Origin: an uncultured Altererythrobacter sp.
Lineage (GTDB): Bacteria; Pseudomonadota; Alphaproteobacteria; Sphingomonadales; Sphingomonadaceae
DNA length: 64,000 nucleotides
NCBI GenBank assembly: GCA_947492235.1
Contig: CANLLZ010000001.1
Location: 1,302,001 to 1,366,000 of the forward strand
Direction: 5' to 3'
Position 1 is the stretch's first letter. Every line of letters starts with the position of its first letter. The translations under genes and the position numbers were made by a program. The notes under the pieces are model-generated. The model was not told where the DNA came from. It did not search any database and saw only the letters and a list, made by a program, of their open reading frames with translations. Of this stretch, positions 43,436-51,979 are shown piece by piece.

Positions 43436-45289
43436 TCACCACCCGGCTTCGAGGCCTTCGTTCTGTTCGTCGAGCCATTCCTTGAGCGGGGCGAAATATT
43501 CGACCAGCGCCGTGCCGCTCATTTCGCGAGTGCCGGTGAAGGCTTCCAGCGCGTCGGGCCATGGCTTGCTCGCACCCATTTCCAGCATCGCGTTCAGGTT
43601 CTTGCCCACCTCTTCATTGCCGTAGAAACTGCAGCGGTGGAGCGGCCCTTCCCAGCCGGCCTGATCGCAGGCCGCCTTGTAGAACTGGAACTGCAGGATC
43701 CGCGCGAGGAAATAGCGCGTGTAGGGCGTGTTCCCCGGGATGTGGTATTTCGCACCGGGATCGAAGCTGTCAGCGGGCCGCTCGGTCGGCGGGGTGATGC
43801 CCTGATACTCGCGCTTCAGATCATGCCACGCGCTGTTGTAGGTGTCCGGCGTGATCGATCCATCGAACACACCCCAGCGCCATTTGTCGACCAGCAGGCC
43901 GAACGGCAGGAAGGCGATCTTGTCCATCGCCTGACGCAGCAGCAGGCCGATGTCCTTGTCCGCACCCGGCACATCTTCACGGTCCAGCATGTCGATCTGG
44001 ACGAGATATTCGGGTGTGATGCTCAGCGCGATCATATCGCCGATGGCCTCGTGGAAGCCGTCATTCGCGCCATTCAAATGCAGGTAGTCCTGCTGGTTAT
44101 AGGCGCGCTGGTAGTAATTGTGGCCCAGCTCGTGATGGATCGTGATGAAGTCATCCGCATTGCGCTTGATGCACATCTTGATGCGGATGTCGTCGACATT
44201 GTCGATGTTCCACGCGCTGGCATGGCACACCACTTCGCGGTCGGCGGGCTTGGTGAACTGGCTGCGGGTGTAGAATGTTTCGGGCAGCGGCTCGAAACCC
44301 AGCGAGCTGAAGAACTGCTCGCCCACCTTGACCATGTCCACTTCCGACAGGCCCTTCTTCTCAATCAGATCGGTCAGATCATAGCCAATATCGCCAGCCC
44401 CTTCTGGCGCGACGAGCGGGTAGATACTGCCCCATTCCTGCGCCCACATATTGCCCAGCAGGTCCGCGCGGATCGGGCCGGTGGCGGGCTGGATCGCATC
44501 GCCATGCTTCTCGTTCAGTTTGGCGCGCACATAGGTGTGGAGCGACTGGTACAGCGGGGCGACTTCCTGCCACATCCGCTCCAGCTCGGCGGAGAATTCC
44601 TCGGGCGGCATGTCATAGCCGGAACGCCACATCGTGCCGACATCGCTGAAGCCCAGTTCGCCTGCGCCTTCATTGGCGATGGCGACCATGCGGGCGTAAT
44701 CATCCTTCATCGGCGCGCCGACCTGTGTGTGCCAGCTGGACCACATCTCGGCGAGTTCTTCGGGCGTGCGCTCCAGATTGCCCATCTGCGCTTCGATGTC
44801 GGAGCCGTTGATGACCTCGCCGTTCAGCGTGCCCTTCCCCTTGCCATACTGGCTGTTCAGCCGGGTCGCGATCTCGTTCAGCTCGACCGCCGCGCCGTCT
44901 GTCGTTGGAGCAGGCAGGACAATGCCGTTGCGCAGCATATCGAGCTTGCGCGACACCTCTGCATCCAGACCCGGAATGGCCGCATATTTCGCTGCCTCGA
45001 GCGCGTATTGCACGCTCATCTCGGTGCCTTCCGCGCCAACCGCTGCGGCCAGCGCATCGGTGTCCTCGTTCAGATAGGTGGAGTTGACCCAATAGACCCG
45101 GCCCGCACGCACGGTGAAATCGAAGCCTTCCTTCTCCACCATATCGACCCAGTCGGCCGCGCCCTGCGGGGTCATGGGGAATTTGCTGGCCGCTTCCATG
45201 GTGCCCGAATGGTCGCCATGACCATCGGCCAACGCGGGCGAAGCCAGCGAAAATGCGAGCGCGCCAAGCGCGACGGATGCGAATTTCAT
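43436..45289 (-). CDS. M2 family zinc metallopeptidase (peptidyl-dipeptidase, ACE-like)
   Basis: A 617-residue exported enzyme related to angiotensin-converting enzyme; removes dipeptides from peptide C termini. Signal peptide MKFASVALGALAFSLASPALADG. The zinc motif is ITIHHELGHNYYQRAYNQQ (HExxH), the downstream Glu ligand is probably in DGFHEAIGDMIALS, and ITPPTERPADSFDPGAKYHIP and YTRYFLARILQFQFYKAAC match the family C-terminal region. I start at ATG 45287-45289; a frame to 45319 would add ten residues before the signal peptide. Acts in the periplasm. Monocistronic. Confidence 0.9.
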   Translation of the reverse strand: MKFASVALGALAFSLASPALADGHGDHSGTMEAASKFPMTPQGAADWVDMVEKEGFDFTVRAGRVYWVNSTYLNEDTDALAAAVGAEGTEMSVQYALEAAKYAAIPGLDAEVSRKLDMLRNGIVLPAPTTDGAAVELNEIATRLNSQYGKGKGTLNGEVINGSDIEAQMGNLERTPEELAEMWSSWHTQVGAPMKDDYARMVAIANEGAGELGFSDVGTMWRSGYDMPPEEFSAELERMWQEVAPLYQSLHTYVRAKLNEKHGDAIQPATGPIRADLLGNMWAQEWGSIYPLVAPEGAGDIGYDLTDLIEKKGLSEVDMVKVGEQFFSSLGFEPLPETFYTRSQFTKPADREVVCHASAWNIDNVDDIRIKMCIKRNADDFITIHHELGHNYYQRAYNQQDYLHLNGANDGFHEAIGDMIALSITPEYLVQIDMLDREDVPGADKDIGLLLRQAMDKIAFLPFGLLVDKWRWGVFDGSITPDTYNSAWHDLKREYQGITPPTERPADSFDPGAKYHIPGNTPYTRYFLARILQFQFYKAACDQAGWEGPLHRCSFYGNEEVGKNLNAMLEMGASKPWPDALEAFTGTREMSGTALVEYFAPLKEWLDEQNEGLEAGW

Positions 45290-45359
45290 GAGCGGCGATC
45301 CTCTTGTGATTGTAAGCAAGTTTCAGCTGATACCAGAATGAACTTGGCCCGCCGCTTAA

Positions 45360-45869
45360 TCAAGCAGAACGGCGTTCCAAAATCAGACCGATGATCGGCA
45401 ACAGGAAGCACGCGATGAAGCTGCCCACTTTGGGCCAGTACATGGCAGCGGCAATCGCGGCCTTGGCGTCATCACCCCGCCCATCTGTCAATTGCTCAAG
45501 CTGAAGCCACGTCTCGGTGGCGTCCACTGCGCCGAACACGAGCGCCGAAAACACCAGCAGAGCGCCCACGGTCCGCGCGCTGCCCTTGCCCGTTTTCAGG
45601 AAATACAGACCGCCCAGCAGGCTGCCGAGCGTATAGATCGCGATGAAGGCAAGGTCGCTGACCATGGCGGTGAAGGCATTGCGATACACTCCCGCCTCGC
45701 TCCATGCGGTCTGGACGTCATTGATCCGCTCCGCGGTGCCTGCCCGCTGATGCGCGGTGATGCCGTCGGGTACAGCGTCGATGGTCAGGGGCAGATGGAG
45801 CCAGATCGCCACGCCGAAAGCCAGCAATCCGCCGATCCACACAATCAAAAACCGGCGGCGCGAGATCAT
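45360..45869 (-). CDS. four-helix membrane protein of unknown function
   Basis: A 169-residue protein, not recognised. Four hydrophobic helices are visible at about 6-26, 68-90, 100-115 and 143-162. A soluble loop between helix 1 and 2 contains HQRAGTAERINDVQTAWSEAG, and an acidic loop lies before the last helix. It ends in LERRSA. It overlaps the upstream hydrolase stop by ATGA, so it belongs to the operon that runs from 47268 to 45360. Confidence 0.65.
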   Translation of the reverse strand: MISRRRFLIVWIGGLLAFGVAIWLHLPLTIDAVPDGITAHQRAGTAERINDVQTAWSEAGVYRNAFTAMVSDLAFIAIYTLGSLLGGLYFLKTGKGSARTVGALLVFSALVFGAVDATETWLQLEQLTDGRGDDAKAAIAAAMYWPKVGSFIACFLLPIIGLILERRSA

Positions 45870-46621
45870 GCGGCTTCCTTAAGCCAGTCGGCAATGGCGC
45901 GACCCAGATCGGGCTTGGTCACGCTCGACATGTGCGTGCCGGGCACCTCGCGATACTCGGCATCGGGCAGCAGCTCGGCCAATTCCTGCGCGCTGCCATT
46001 GTCGCGGTCTTCATCGCCGCACACGACCAGCGTGGGCATGGTGACATTTGCGAGAGCGTCCAGCTCCATGTCGGGCAGTGTCTGCAACAGCAGGCGCGCC
46101 GCCACGCGGTCGACGCCCTGGCTTTTGAGGAACTGCATGGAGAAATAGGCCGGATCGCCGCGCGGGATATTCTCGAACTCGTCAATCACCCGCATGAAGT
46201 GTGCGCTGCGCTTGGACCACTCGCCCAGCCCCGCTGTTCCCATACCGCCGACAACCAGCCGCTGCGGATCGAGCATACCCTGCGCCACGGCATGCAGCGA
46301 TGTGCGCGCGCCGAGCGAAAACCCTCCGAGCACATAAGTATCGAGCCCCAGATGATGGATCAGCGCCACGACGTCGCGCACCAGCACGTTTTCCGGATAC
46401 TTCGCCGGATCGTGCGGCGCCTCGCTGTCCCCATGCACCCGGAAATCGAGCATCAGGACCTCGTAGCCATTGGCCGCGATTGCCTCGGCATGGCCCCATT
46501 TGATCCAGTTCATCTGCGCGCTGGAAAACAGCCCGTGGAGCAGCACGAAGGGCGTACCCGAGCCGGCGCGATGCAGCGCGAGCTGCGTGCCGTCGAAGGA
46601 GGCGAAGTGTTCGGTTTTCAC
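45866..46621 (-). CDS. alpha/beta hydrolase
   Basis: A 251-residue alpha/beta hydrolase. FVLLHGLFSSAQMNWIKWG (HG oxyanion), LMLDFRVHGDSEAP, nucleophile elbow LGGFSLGARTSLH (GFSLG), acid in VVCGDEDRDNG, and His in VPGTHMSSVTKPDLG. The GTG start at 46621 overlaps the upstream isomerase stop as GTGA; the longer open frame to 46723 runs through that gene and is not credible. Coupled to the four-helix membrane protein downstream by ATGA. Substrate unknown. Confidence 0.82.
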   Translation of the reverse strand: MKTEHFASFDGTQLALHRAGSGTPFVLLHGLFSSAQMNWIKWGHAEAIAANGYEVLMLDFRVHGDSEAPHDPAKYPENVLVRDVVALIHHLGLDTYVLGGFSLGARTSLHAVAQGMLDPQRLVVGGMGTAGLGEWSKRSAHFMRVIDEFENIPRGDPAYFSMQFLKSQGVDRVAARLLLQTLPDMELDALANVTMPTLVVCGDEDRDNGSAQELAELLPDAEYREVPGTHMSSVTKPDLGRAIADWLKEAA

Positions 46622-47268
46622 CGCTTCGCCAAACCCTTCTGCTTCATCCGCCAGAGCGCCATGTCCACGCGGTCTTGCCCGAAGAAAGGTTCGCCTTCGA
46701 ACACCAATGTCGGCACGCCCCAATGCCCCGCGGCGTCGAGCGCATCCTGATTGGCTGCAATCTCGGCATCGAGCGCGGCGGCATCGGAAATCCGCTCGGC
46801 TTCCAGCTCCGCATAATCCAGCCCGGCGCGCTGCGCAGCCTCGGCCAGATGTTCGCCCTCATGCCACTCGTCGACTGTGCCCGACCAGATGATCCCCGCG
46901 ACCTCATAAGCGAAATCCACGCCCTTATCGCGCCGGGTCGCCGCCTGCCCCATCCGGCACACACGTTCGATCCGCGGCTGATCGGGTGCGATCTCGCGGG
47001 TCATTAAATTCTGGTCGACCGGATCAGGGCGCGGCCAGCGATAGGGAATACCCTGCATCTCGGCCGAGCGGGCGGCGTCCATAAAGATATAGCGCCCGGC
47101 ATTCGGGTTGCCGGTAAACAGAATATCGGGATCACGCACCGCAATCGGCCAGACCGTGCGCATTGTGATGTCGAGATCGTATTCCGCCTGCATCGCCCGG
47201 TACCGGCCAATCGCCAGATAGGAATAGGGCGAGCGAAAGCTGAAAAAGAGATCGGCTTTGAGAGTCAT
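46618..47268 (-). CDS. 2-hydroxychromene-2-carboxylate isomerase family (DsbA-like) protein
   Basis: A 216-residue thioredoxin-fold protein of the DsbA/GST-kappa group. FFSFRSPYSYLAIGR (the SPYSY site that binds glutathione), helical insertion with RVCRMGQAATRRDKGVDFAYEV, and C-terminal HWGVPTLVFEGEPFFGQDRVDMALW (GVPT cis-Pro). This pattern is typical of 2-hydroxychromene-2-carboxylate isomerases from aromatic degradation, though no other pathway genes are nearby and many homologs have unknown substrates. ATG 47266-47268 chosen; the longer frame to 47337 overlaps the upstream gene. First gene of a three-gene coupled operon. Confidence 0.8.
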   Translation of the reverse strand: MTLKADLFFSFRSPYSYLAIGRYRAMQAEYDLDITMRTVWPIAVRDPDILFTGNPNAGRYIFMDAARSAEMQGIPYRWPRPDPVDQNLMTREIAPDQPRIERVCRMGQAATRRDKGVDFAYEVAGIIWSGTVDEWHEGEHLAEAAQRAGLDYAELEAERISDAAALDAEIAANQDALDAAGHWGVPTLVFEGEPFFGQDRVDMALWRMKQKGLAKR

Positions 47269-47287
47269 AAGTCTGCCCCGCCCTGGT

Positions 47288-47941
47288 TCAACGGAAGGTG
47301 CAGACAGCGCCGGTCCACAGATCGGTGACGCGGCCATTATCTCCGAACATGCCGACGACCATCGCCTCTTCCGATGTCACGATGTTGAACTCGTCGCCCA
47401 GCGTGCTGTCCTCAAAGGGCTCATAGCCTGCAATCTGGCTCACCGCCGCCTTTCGCGCGCCGATTTTCAGGCCATTGCGGGCCGAGATGAGAACGTCGTC
47501 CCCGTCACCAGTCGCGCCCCACCCCGCAAACTCGCCATTCTGGAAATTGAGCTGGAGGTCATCAAACGTGGCAAACTGGATCGGACCAGCGCCGCATTCC
47601 TCGTTCGATCCCATTTCGGGTAAGCCCAGCAAGTCGCGCACCGCAGTGACCACGGCATCCTGCCGCTGGCCGAAAGTCAGCGTTGCCTCGTTCGCGCCGT
47701 CGATCCGGATTCCTGTCGGAAGCAAAGTAATCGTCGAAGGCTCTTCGACCACTTCCGGCTCGGTTGTTGCTTCAGGCTCGGGTGTTTCTTCCTCGGCAGG
47801 TTCTTCGGCTTCGGCTGCCGCAGTTTCGGTTGTGTCTTCAGCCTCGACCGGTGCGGTATTGTCCGCAGCATCCCCGCAAGCAGCCAGAGCCAGCGCCATC
47901 GCGCCGCCCATGACAGTCGTCCCAACGATGTTCCAGCGCAT
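47288..47941 (-). CDS. lipoprotein of unknown function with acidic linker
   Basis: A 217-residue lipoprotein: signal with lipobox (MALALAAC, Cys22), followed by an Ala/Glu/Pro/Thr-rich acidic linker (residues 28-70) and a small folded domain (about 75-217). The domain has GQRQDAVVTAVRDLLG, a Cys-containing SNEECGAGPIQFATFDDL, and ends with WTGAVCTFR, so two cysteines may pair. I do not recognise the domain. It lies 19 bp from the isomerase gene on the same strand and may share the operon. Confidence 0.7.
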   Translation of the reverse strand: MRWNIVGTTVMGGAMALALAACGDAADNTAPVEAEDTTETAAAEAEEPAEEETPEPEATTEPEVVEEPSTITLLPTGIRIDGANEATLTFGQRQDAVVTAVRDLLGLPEMGSNEECGAGPIQFATFDDLQLNFQNGEFAGWGATGDGDDVLISARNGLKIGARKAAVSQIAGYEPFEDSTLGDEFNIVTSEEAMVVGMFGDNGRVTDLWTGAVCTFR

Positions 47942-47968
47942 AGAAATCCTTCCCCCTCTGTGCCGCGA

Positions 47969-48994
47969 TCACCCCTTCTTGAGGTGCCGCCGACCCAACA
48001 ATTCCGCGATCTGCACGGCATTGAGCGCCGCGCCTTTGCGAAGGTTGTCGGAGACGCACCACAGGGTCAAGCCATTCTCCACCGTCGGGTCTTCGCGCAC
48101 GCGGCTGATATAGGTCGCGCCGTCGCCCGCGCTTTCGACCGGCGTCACATAGCCGCCATCCTCGCGCTTATCGATCAGCATAATGCCCGGTGCCTCGCGC
48201 AGGATATCCATCGCGGCATCGGCGGTCAGCTCGTTCTCGAATTCGATATTCACCGCCTCGGAATGGCCGACAAATACCGGTACCCGCACGCAGGTGGCAT
48301 TGAGTTTGATCTTGGGATCGAGGATCTTCTTCGTCTCGACCACCATCTTCCACTCTTCCTTGGTGGAGCCATCATCCATGAACACATCGATATGCGGGAT
48401 GACATTAAAGGCGATTTGCTTGGTGAATTTTTCCGGCTCCACCGGATCGCCCACAAAGATGGCGCGGCTCTGCTGGAAAAGCTCGTCCATGCCCGCTTTG
48501 CCTGCGCCTGAGACCGACTGGTAGGTGCTCACCACCACCCGCTTGATCGTCGCCGCATCGTGTAGCGGCTTGAGCGCCACAACCAGTTGCGCTGTGGAGC
48601 AGTTGGGATTGGCGATGATATTGCGCTTCTTGTAATCGTCGATGGCATCCGGATTCACTTCCGGCACGATCAACGGCACGTCCGGGTCCATCCGGTAGAG
48701 CGAGCTGTTGTCGATCACGATGCACCCGGCGGCGGCCGCTTTGGGCGCGTATTCTTTCGCCGGGCCACTGCCCGCAGCGAACAGGGCGATGTCCCACCCT
48801 GCCCAGTCGAAATGTTCGATATTGCGGCATTTGAGCATCTTGCCGCTATCGCCGTATTCCACCTCGGTCCCGTGGCTGCGGCTGGAGGCGACGGCGGCGA
48901 TTTCGTCAGCCGGAAACTCGCGCTCGGCCAGAATTTGCATCATCTCGCGCCCGACATTTCCGGTCGCGCCAACGATTGCTACACGGTACCCCAA
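47969..48994 (-). CDS. asd: aspartate-semialdehyde dehydrogenase
   Basis: Makes aspartate semialdehyde for lysine/diaminopimelate, threonine and methionine. It has 341 residues. VAIVGATGNVGREMM binds NADP. The catalytic Cys is in IIANPNCSTAQLVVALKPL. STYQSVSGAGKAGMDEL, RVPVFVGHSEAVNIEFE with the active-site His, and LWCVSDNLRKGAALNAVQIAE complete the family pattern. The TTG start at 48992-48994 is supported by GGAG 7 bp upstream and by the immediate Rossmann start. It supplies a precursor of the murein peptide handled by the recycling genes at 28-30 kb. Confidence 0.95.
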   Translation of the reverse strand: MGYRVAIVGATGNVGREMMQILAEREFPADEIAAVASSRSHGTEVEYGDSGKMLKCRNIEHFDWAGWDIALFAAGSGPAKEYAPKAAAAGCIVIDNSSLYRMDPDVPLIVPEVNPDAIDDYKKRNIIANPNCSTAQLVVALKPLHDAATIKRVVVSTYQSVSGAGKAGMDELFQQSRAIFVGDPVEPEKFTKQIAFNVIPHIDVFMDDGSTKEEWKMVVETKKILDPKIKLNATCVRVPVFVGHSEAVNIEFENELTADAAMDILREAPGIMLIDKREDGGYVTPVESAGDGATYISRVREDPTVENGLTLWCVSDNLRKGAALNAVQIAELLGRRHLKKG

Positions 48995-49093
48995 AGAACT
49001 TCTCCGCTATCCAGTCTTGATGACACATGGCAGGTAGGCGCGCGTGATGGGCATGGGAAGCCCCAGCGATGCTATTGGCGGGAGAGAATAGGT

Positions 49094-49963
49094 ATGAGTG
49101 CCCCAACCCTGACTGAATGGCGCGGACGGGCGCAATATTTCGATTTCGGCGGGAAGCGCACCGCTTATTGGCGGGGCGGCACGGGAAAGCCGCTGCTGCT
49201 GGTCCACGGCTATCCCACTGCGGCATGGGACTGGCACCGTGTTTGGGATACGCTGGGGCAGGATCACGCACTGATCGCGCCCGATATGATCGGCTTTGGC
49301 CTGTCGGACAAACCACGCTCCGGCTATTCGATTCACCGCCAAGCGGACATGCATGAGGCCCTGCTGAAGCATCTCGGCATCGGCGAGCATGACGCGCTGG
49401 TGCATGATTACGGCGTGTCGGTGGGCCAGGAATTGCTCGCCCGCCGCGCGGAAAAATCGGGTGTGGCAGGCCTTGGCAAAATGGTCTTCCTCAATGGCGG
49501 GATATTCCCCGACCAGCACCGCGCCCGCCCGATCCAGAAGCTGGGCGTCTCCCCGCTAGGGTTTCTGGTTGGCCTGCTCACCAAACGCGAAAAATTCGGC
49601 AAGAGTTTCTCCGAAGTGTTCGGCCCCGATACCCAGCCCAGCGCGCAGGAGCTGGACGAGTTCTGGGCGCTGATCAGGCACAATGGCGGCAACCGGATCA
49701 TGCACAAACTGCTGCATTACATCGCCGACCGGCGGACCCATGCGGACAGGTGGTTCGATGCGCTGAAGCGAGCGCAAGGCGATATCGGCCTGATCAATGG
49801 CGCGCTGGACCCGGTATCGGGCCGCCATACCTATCAGGCCTGGTGCGAGCGGCTGCCCGGTGCCCGGCATCATCTGATCGAAAGTGTGGGCCACTACCCC
49901 CAGGTCGAGGCCCCCGAAGAAGTTGCCCGCATCGCGCTGAAATGGCTGGGTAATCCGGCCTGA
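49094..49963 (+). CDS. alpha/beta hydrolase, haloalkane dehalogenase/epoxide hydrolase-like
   Basis: A 289-residue alpha/beta hydrolase. PLLLVHGYPTAAWDWHRVWDTL (HGxP), APDMIGFGLSDKPRSGYSI, nucleophile elbow ALVHDYGVSVGQEL with Asp as nucleophile, the acid near INGALDPVSG and His in ESVGHYPQVEAPEEV. An Asp nucleophile with HGYP favours an epoxide hydrolase or dehalogenase type over an esterase. ATG 49094 follows GGAGAG. It is divergent from asd across 99 bp; further upstream frames run antisense through asd. Substrate unknown. Confidence 0.8.
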   Translation: MSAPTLTEWRGRAQYFDFGGKRTAYWRGGTGKPLLLVHGYPTAAWDWHRVWDTLGQDHALIAPDMIGFGLSDKPRSGYSIHRQADMHEALLKHLGIGEHDALVHDYGVSVGQELLARRAEKSGVAGLGKMVFLNGGIFPDQHRARPIQKLGVSPLGFLVGLLTKREKFGKSFSEVFGPDTQPSAQELDEFWALIRHNGGNRIMHKLLHYIADRRTHADRWFDALKRAQGDIGLINGALDPVSGRHTYQAWCERLPGARHHLIESVGHYPQVEAPEEVARIALKWLGNPA

Positions 49964-49992
49964 GACGCCAAACCAGAAAGCCAATAAGAAAA

Positions 49993-50020
49993 GGGCGTCC
50001 CGGCCTAAACCGGAACGCCC
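49993..50020 (-). terminator. intrinsic terminator of the trmD-rplS end
   Basis: GGGCGTcCCGG and CCGGaACGCCC form a stem with one mismatch and a six-base loop. On the minus strand the stem is followed by TTTT-C-TT, so it suits the end of rplS, 55 bp away. It may also limit readthrough from the convergent hydrolase gene. Confidence 0.85.
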
Positions 50021-50074
50021 CCTCTCTTGGTGTCTTTTCAGACTGCAACGCCCGTAGGCGCGTGCTCGTAAATC

Positions 50075-50452
50075 TTATTTCGCGTCCTTTGCTGGACGGT
50101 TGTCGCGGCGCTCGGCAATACGTGCGCTCTTACCGGTACGGCCACGCAAGTAATACAATTTCGCGCGGCGCACAACACCGCGGCGGACCACGGTCAGGCT
50201 GTCGACGATGGGCGAGTACAGCGGGAACACACGTTCCACGCCTTCGCCGAAGCTCATTTTGCGAACCGTGAAGTTACTGCCCATGCCGCGGTTCGACCGC
50301 GCAATGCACACGCCTTCGAAGTTCTGCACACGCTCACGCGTGCCTTCGACGACCTTCACGCCCACACGCACGGTATCACCGGCGCGGAAATCTGGGATGT
50401 CCTTGCCGAGGTTCTCAATCGCCTCGGCTTCGAGTGTCTGGATCAGATTCAC
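50075..50452 (-). CDS. rplS: 50S ribosomal protein bL19
   Basis: L19, 125 residues. [33 protein letters not shown] and [37 protein letters not shown] are diagnostic. The start overlaps the trmD stop by ATGA. Last gene of the translation operon, followed by the terminator at 49993-50020. Confidence 0.97.
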   Translation of the reverse strand: MNLIQTLEAEAIENLGKDIPDFRAGDTVRVGVKVVEGTRERVQNFEGVCIARSNRGMGSNFTVRKMSFGEGVERVFPLYSPIVDSLTVVRRGVVRRAKLYYLRGRTGKSARIAERRDNRPAKDAK

Positions 50453-51285
50453 TGGTCCGTGTCCTTCTTTTCATGCCGCGCGCCAGAGGCAGACTGGACC
50501 CGAGCGTCCCGATGACGCTCCCATAAGTCCGGCCTGCGTAACCGTGTGTCGGTTTCCGATGCAGCTTTACGCCACGCCGCAACCTTCGCATGATCCCCCG
50601 ATCGCAGCACTTCAGGGATCGTGCGCCCTTCCCATTCCTGAGGTCGGGTATATTGCGGATACTCGAGCAGGCCTTCCTCGAAGGATTCCTCGGTTCCACT
50701 AGAAGCCGCGCCCATTACGCCGGGCAGCAGCCGAATGCAAGCGTCGAGTATGGCCAGAGCCGCTGGTTCCCCGCCCGACAGGACGATATCGGCCAGGCTG
50801 ACCTCTTCGATGTCGCGGGCCTCGAATATCCGCTCGTCAAACCCCTCGAACCGGCCGCACAACATGATGACGCCGGGACCCGACGCAAGCTCCCGAATGC
50901 GCTCCTGCGTGATCGGCTTACCGCGCGGCGTCATGGCGAGGATGGGGACATATGCCTCCCCTCCCTCAAGGGAGGGGATCGAGGGGTGGGTTTGCGACGC
51001 TTCGGGCGCAGAACCCCCATCCCCAACCCCTTCCCCACGGGTAAGGGGCTTGCCGATCACACTGTCCAAAGCAGCGCCCAGCACGTCCGCCTTCAGCACC
51101 ATGCCGGCCCCGCCGCCGGCTGGCGTATCGTCCACCGTGCGGTGCTTGTCGGTGGCGAAGTCGCGGATCTGGACCGTCTCAAGCGACCAGTCTCCCCGCT
51201 CCAGCGCGCGTCCGGCAAGGCTCACACCCAGCGGGCCGGGAAACATCTCAGGGTAAAGGGTCAGGACTGTCGCGGCGAAGGTCAT
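50449..51285 (-). CDS. trmD: tRNA (guanine-37-N1)-methyltransferase
   Basis: TrmD methylates G37 next to the anticodon and prevents +1 frameshifts. It has 278 residues, about 25 more than E. coli. [83 protein letters not shown] (knot region) and [19 protein letters not shown] are all present. The extra length is an insertion of roughly 25-30 residues around positions 78-110, between the AdoMet-domain helix and the VPILAM strand, encoded by a GC-rich palindrome. Catalytic motifs are intact on both sides, so it is probably functional. ATG 51283-51285; overlaps rplS by ATGA. Confidence 0.95.
   Translation of the reverse strand: MTFAATVLTLYPEMFPGPLGVSLAGRALERGDWSLETVQIRDFATDKHRTVDDTPAGGGAGMVLKADVLGAALDSVIGKPLTRGEGVGDGGSAPEASQTHPSIPSLEGGEAYVPILAMTPRGKPITQERIRELASGPGVIMLCGRFEGFDERIFEARDIEEVSLADIVLSGGEPAALAILDACIRLLPGVMGAASSGTEESFEEGLLEYPQYTRPQEWEGRTIPEVLRSGDHAKVAAWRKAASETDTRLRRPDLWERHRDARVQSASGARHEKKDTDQ
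50954..51053. repeat. palindromic repeat inserted in frame within trmD
   Basis: The stretch includes a perfect CCCCTCCCT-ca-AGGGAGGGG (50958-50977). A larger imperfect pair follows: GAGGGGTGGGTT with AACCCCCATCCCC, around GCG and CGC. Last comes a CCCCTT...AAGGGG pair. Its translation on the coding strand includes [13 protein letters not shown] and [11 protein letters not shown], which do not belong to TrmD. The CCACCCCTC core recurs in the intergenic palindrome at 5441-5511. It resembles the in-frame palindromic elements known from Rickettsia. Confidence 0.7.
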
Positions 51286-51296
51286 AGACCCCGCGC

Positions 51297-51569
51297 TTAA
51301 GAGCGCTGGCGGAAATAAAGCAAGGCAGCGGTGAAACAGGTGACGGCCAGACCGGCCAGATACCACATCGCGTAATCGCCCCAGCTCAGCCCGCTGACGC
51401 CCAGCAGGAAGGCGATCAGAAACGGCACCAGCGGGATAGTCAGCGCGGCCAGCAACATCTTTCCGCCGCTGCGCCAATTGTCGCGGAACGTGACCAGCGT
51501 CAGCCCGATACAGGGCAGCGCGATCATCAGCGCGACGATGATTTGAGTCCAGTGAAATCCAGCGATCAT
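51297..51569 (-). CDS. small membrane protein of unknown function
   Basis: A 90-residue protein with three hydrophobic helices (about 8-26, 38-57, 66-84) and a charged loop [10 protein letters not shown] after the first. Not recognised. It lies 11 bp upstream of trmD on the same strand, inside what is normally the rpsP-rimM-trmD-rplS cluster, and 46 bp after another small membrane protein. Confidence 0.65.
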   Translation of the reverse strand: MIAGFHWTQIIVALMIALPCIGLTLVTFRDNWRSGGKMLLAALTIPLVPFLIAFLLGVSGLSWGDYAMWYLAGLAVTCFTAALLYFRQRS

Positions 51570-51615
51570 GGGGAAGTCCTTAGCGCGCGCATGCTGCCGG
51601 GCAAGATGCGGACAA

Positions 51616-51978
51616 TCAGCCGTCCCGTTCCGGCACTTTCGGCTGTCGGCGGCCCAGCAACCGGTAGGTCAGCCATGCTGAAACCGGCCATGCTATGATC
51701 AGTCCGATAGCGGCCACACCGCCTATGATGGCCAGACCGAGGACCTCTGGCCCGCGAAAGTCCTCGTCCAGAGCAGCGATCGTCACAATCAGAAAACCTG
51801 CGAGAATCATGAGTGGCAAGCAGCCCGCAGAAGCAATCGCGGTTTTCACGCGGCCCGCGCGCGGCAGAAGTGATTGGATCACAAGACCAAGCGCAAACGA
51901 TATGGCGCAGAATATGCCGACGATTGGCGTCAATGCGAGCAATCCGGCTACGATACCCAAAAAGGTTATGCCGTCCAT
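51616..51978 (-). CDS. small membrane protein of unknown function
   Basis: A 120-residue protein with three helices (about 6-37, 48-68, 80-105), a short acidic loop DEDFRGPE, and a basic C-terminal tail LLGRRQPKVPERDG. Not recognised. It starts 1 bp after the nitrilase stop codon, so it is co-transcribed with it, and it is the middle of three accessory genes between rimM and trmD. Confidence 0.65.
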   Translation of the reverse strand: MDGITFLGIVAGLLALTPIVGIFCAISFALGLVIQSLLPRAGRVKTAIASAGCLPLMILAGFLIVTIAALDEDFRGPEVLGLAIIGGVAAIGLIIAWPVSAWLTYRLLGRRQPKVPERDG

Positions 51979-51979
51979 C

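Noticed and set aside
43397-45394. 665-codon open frame antisense to the M2 peptidase gene
   Set aside because: The opposite strand encodes a signal peptide and HExxH peptidase; the antisense product is composition noise.
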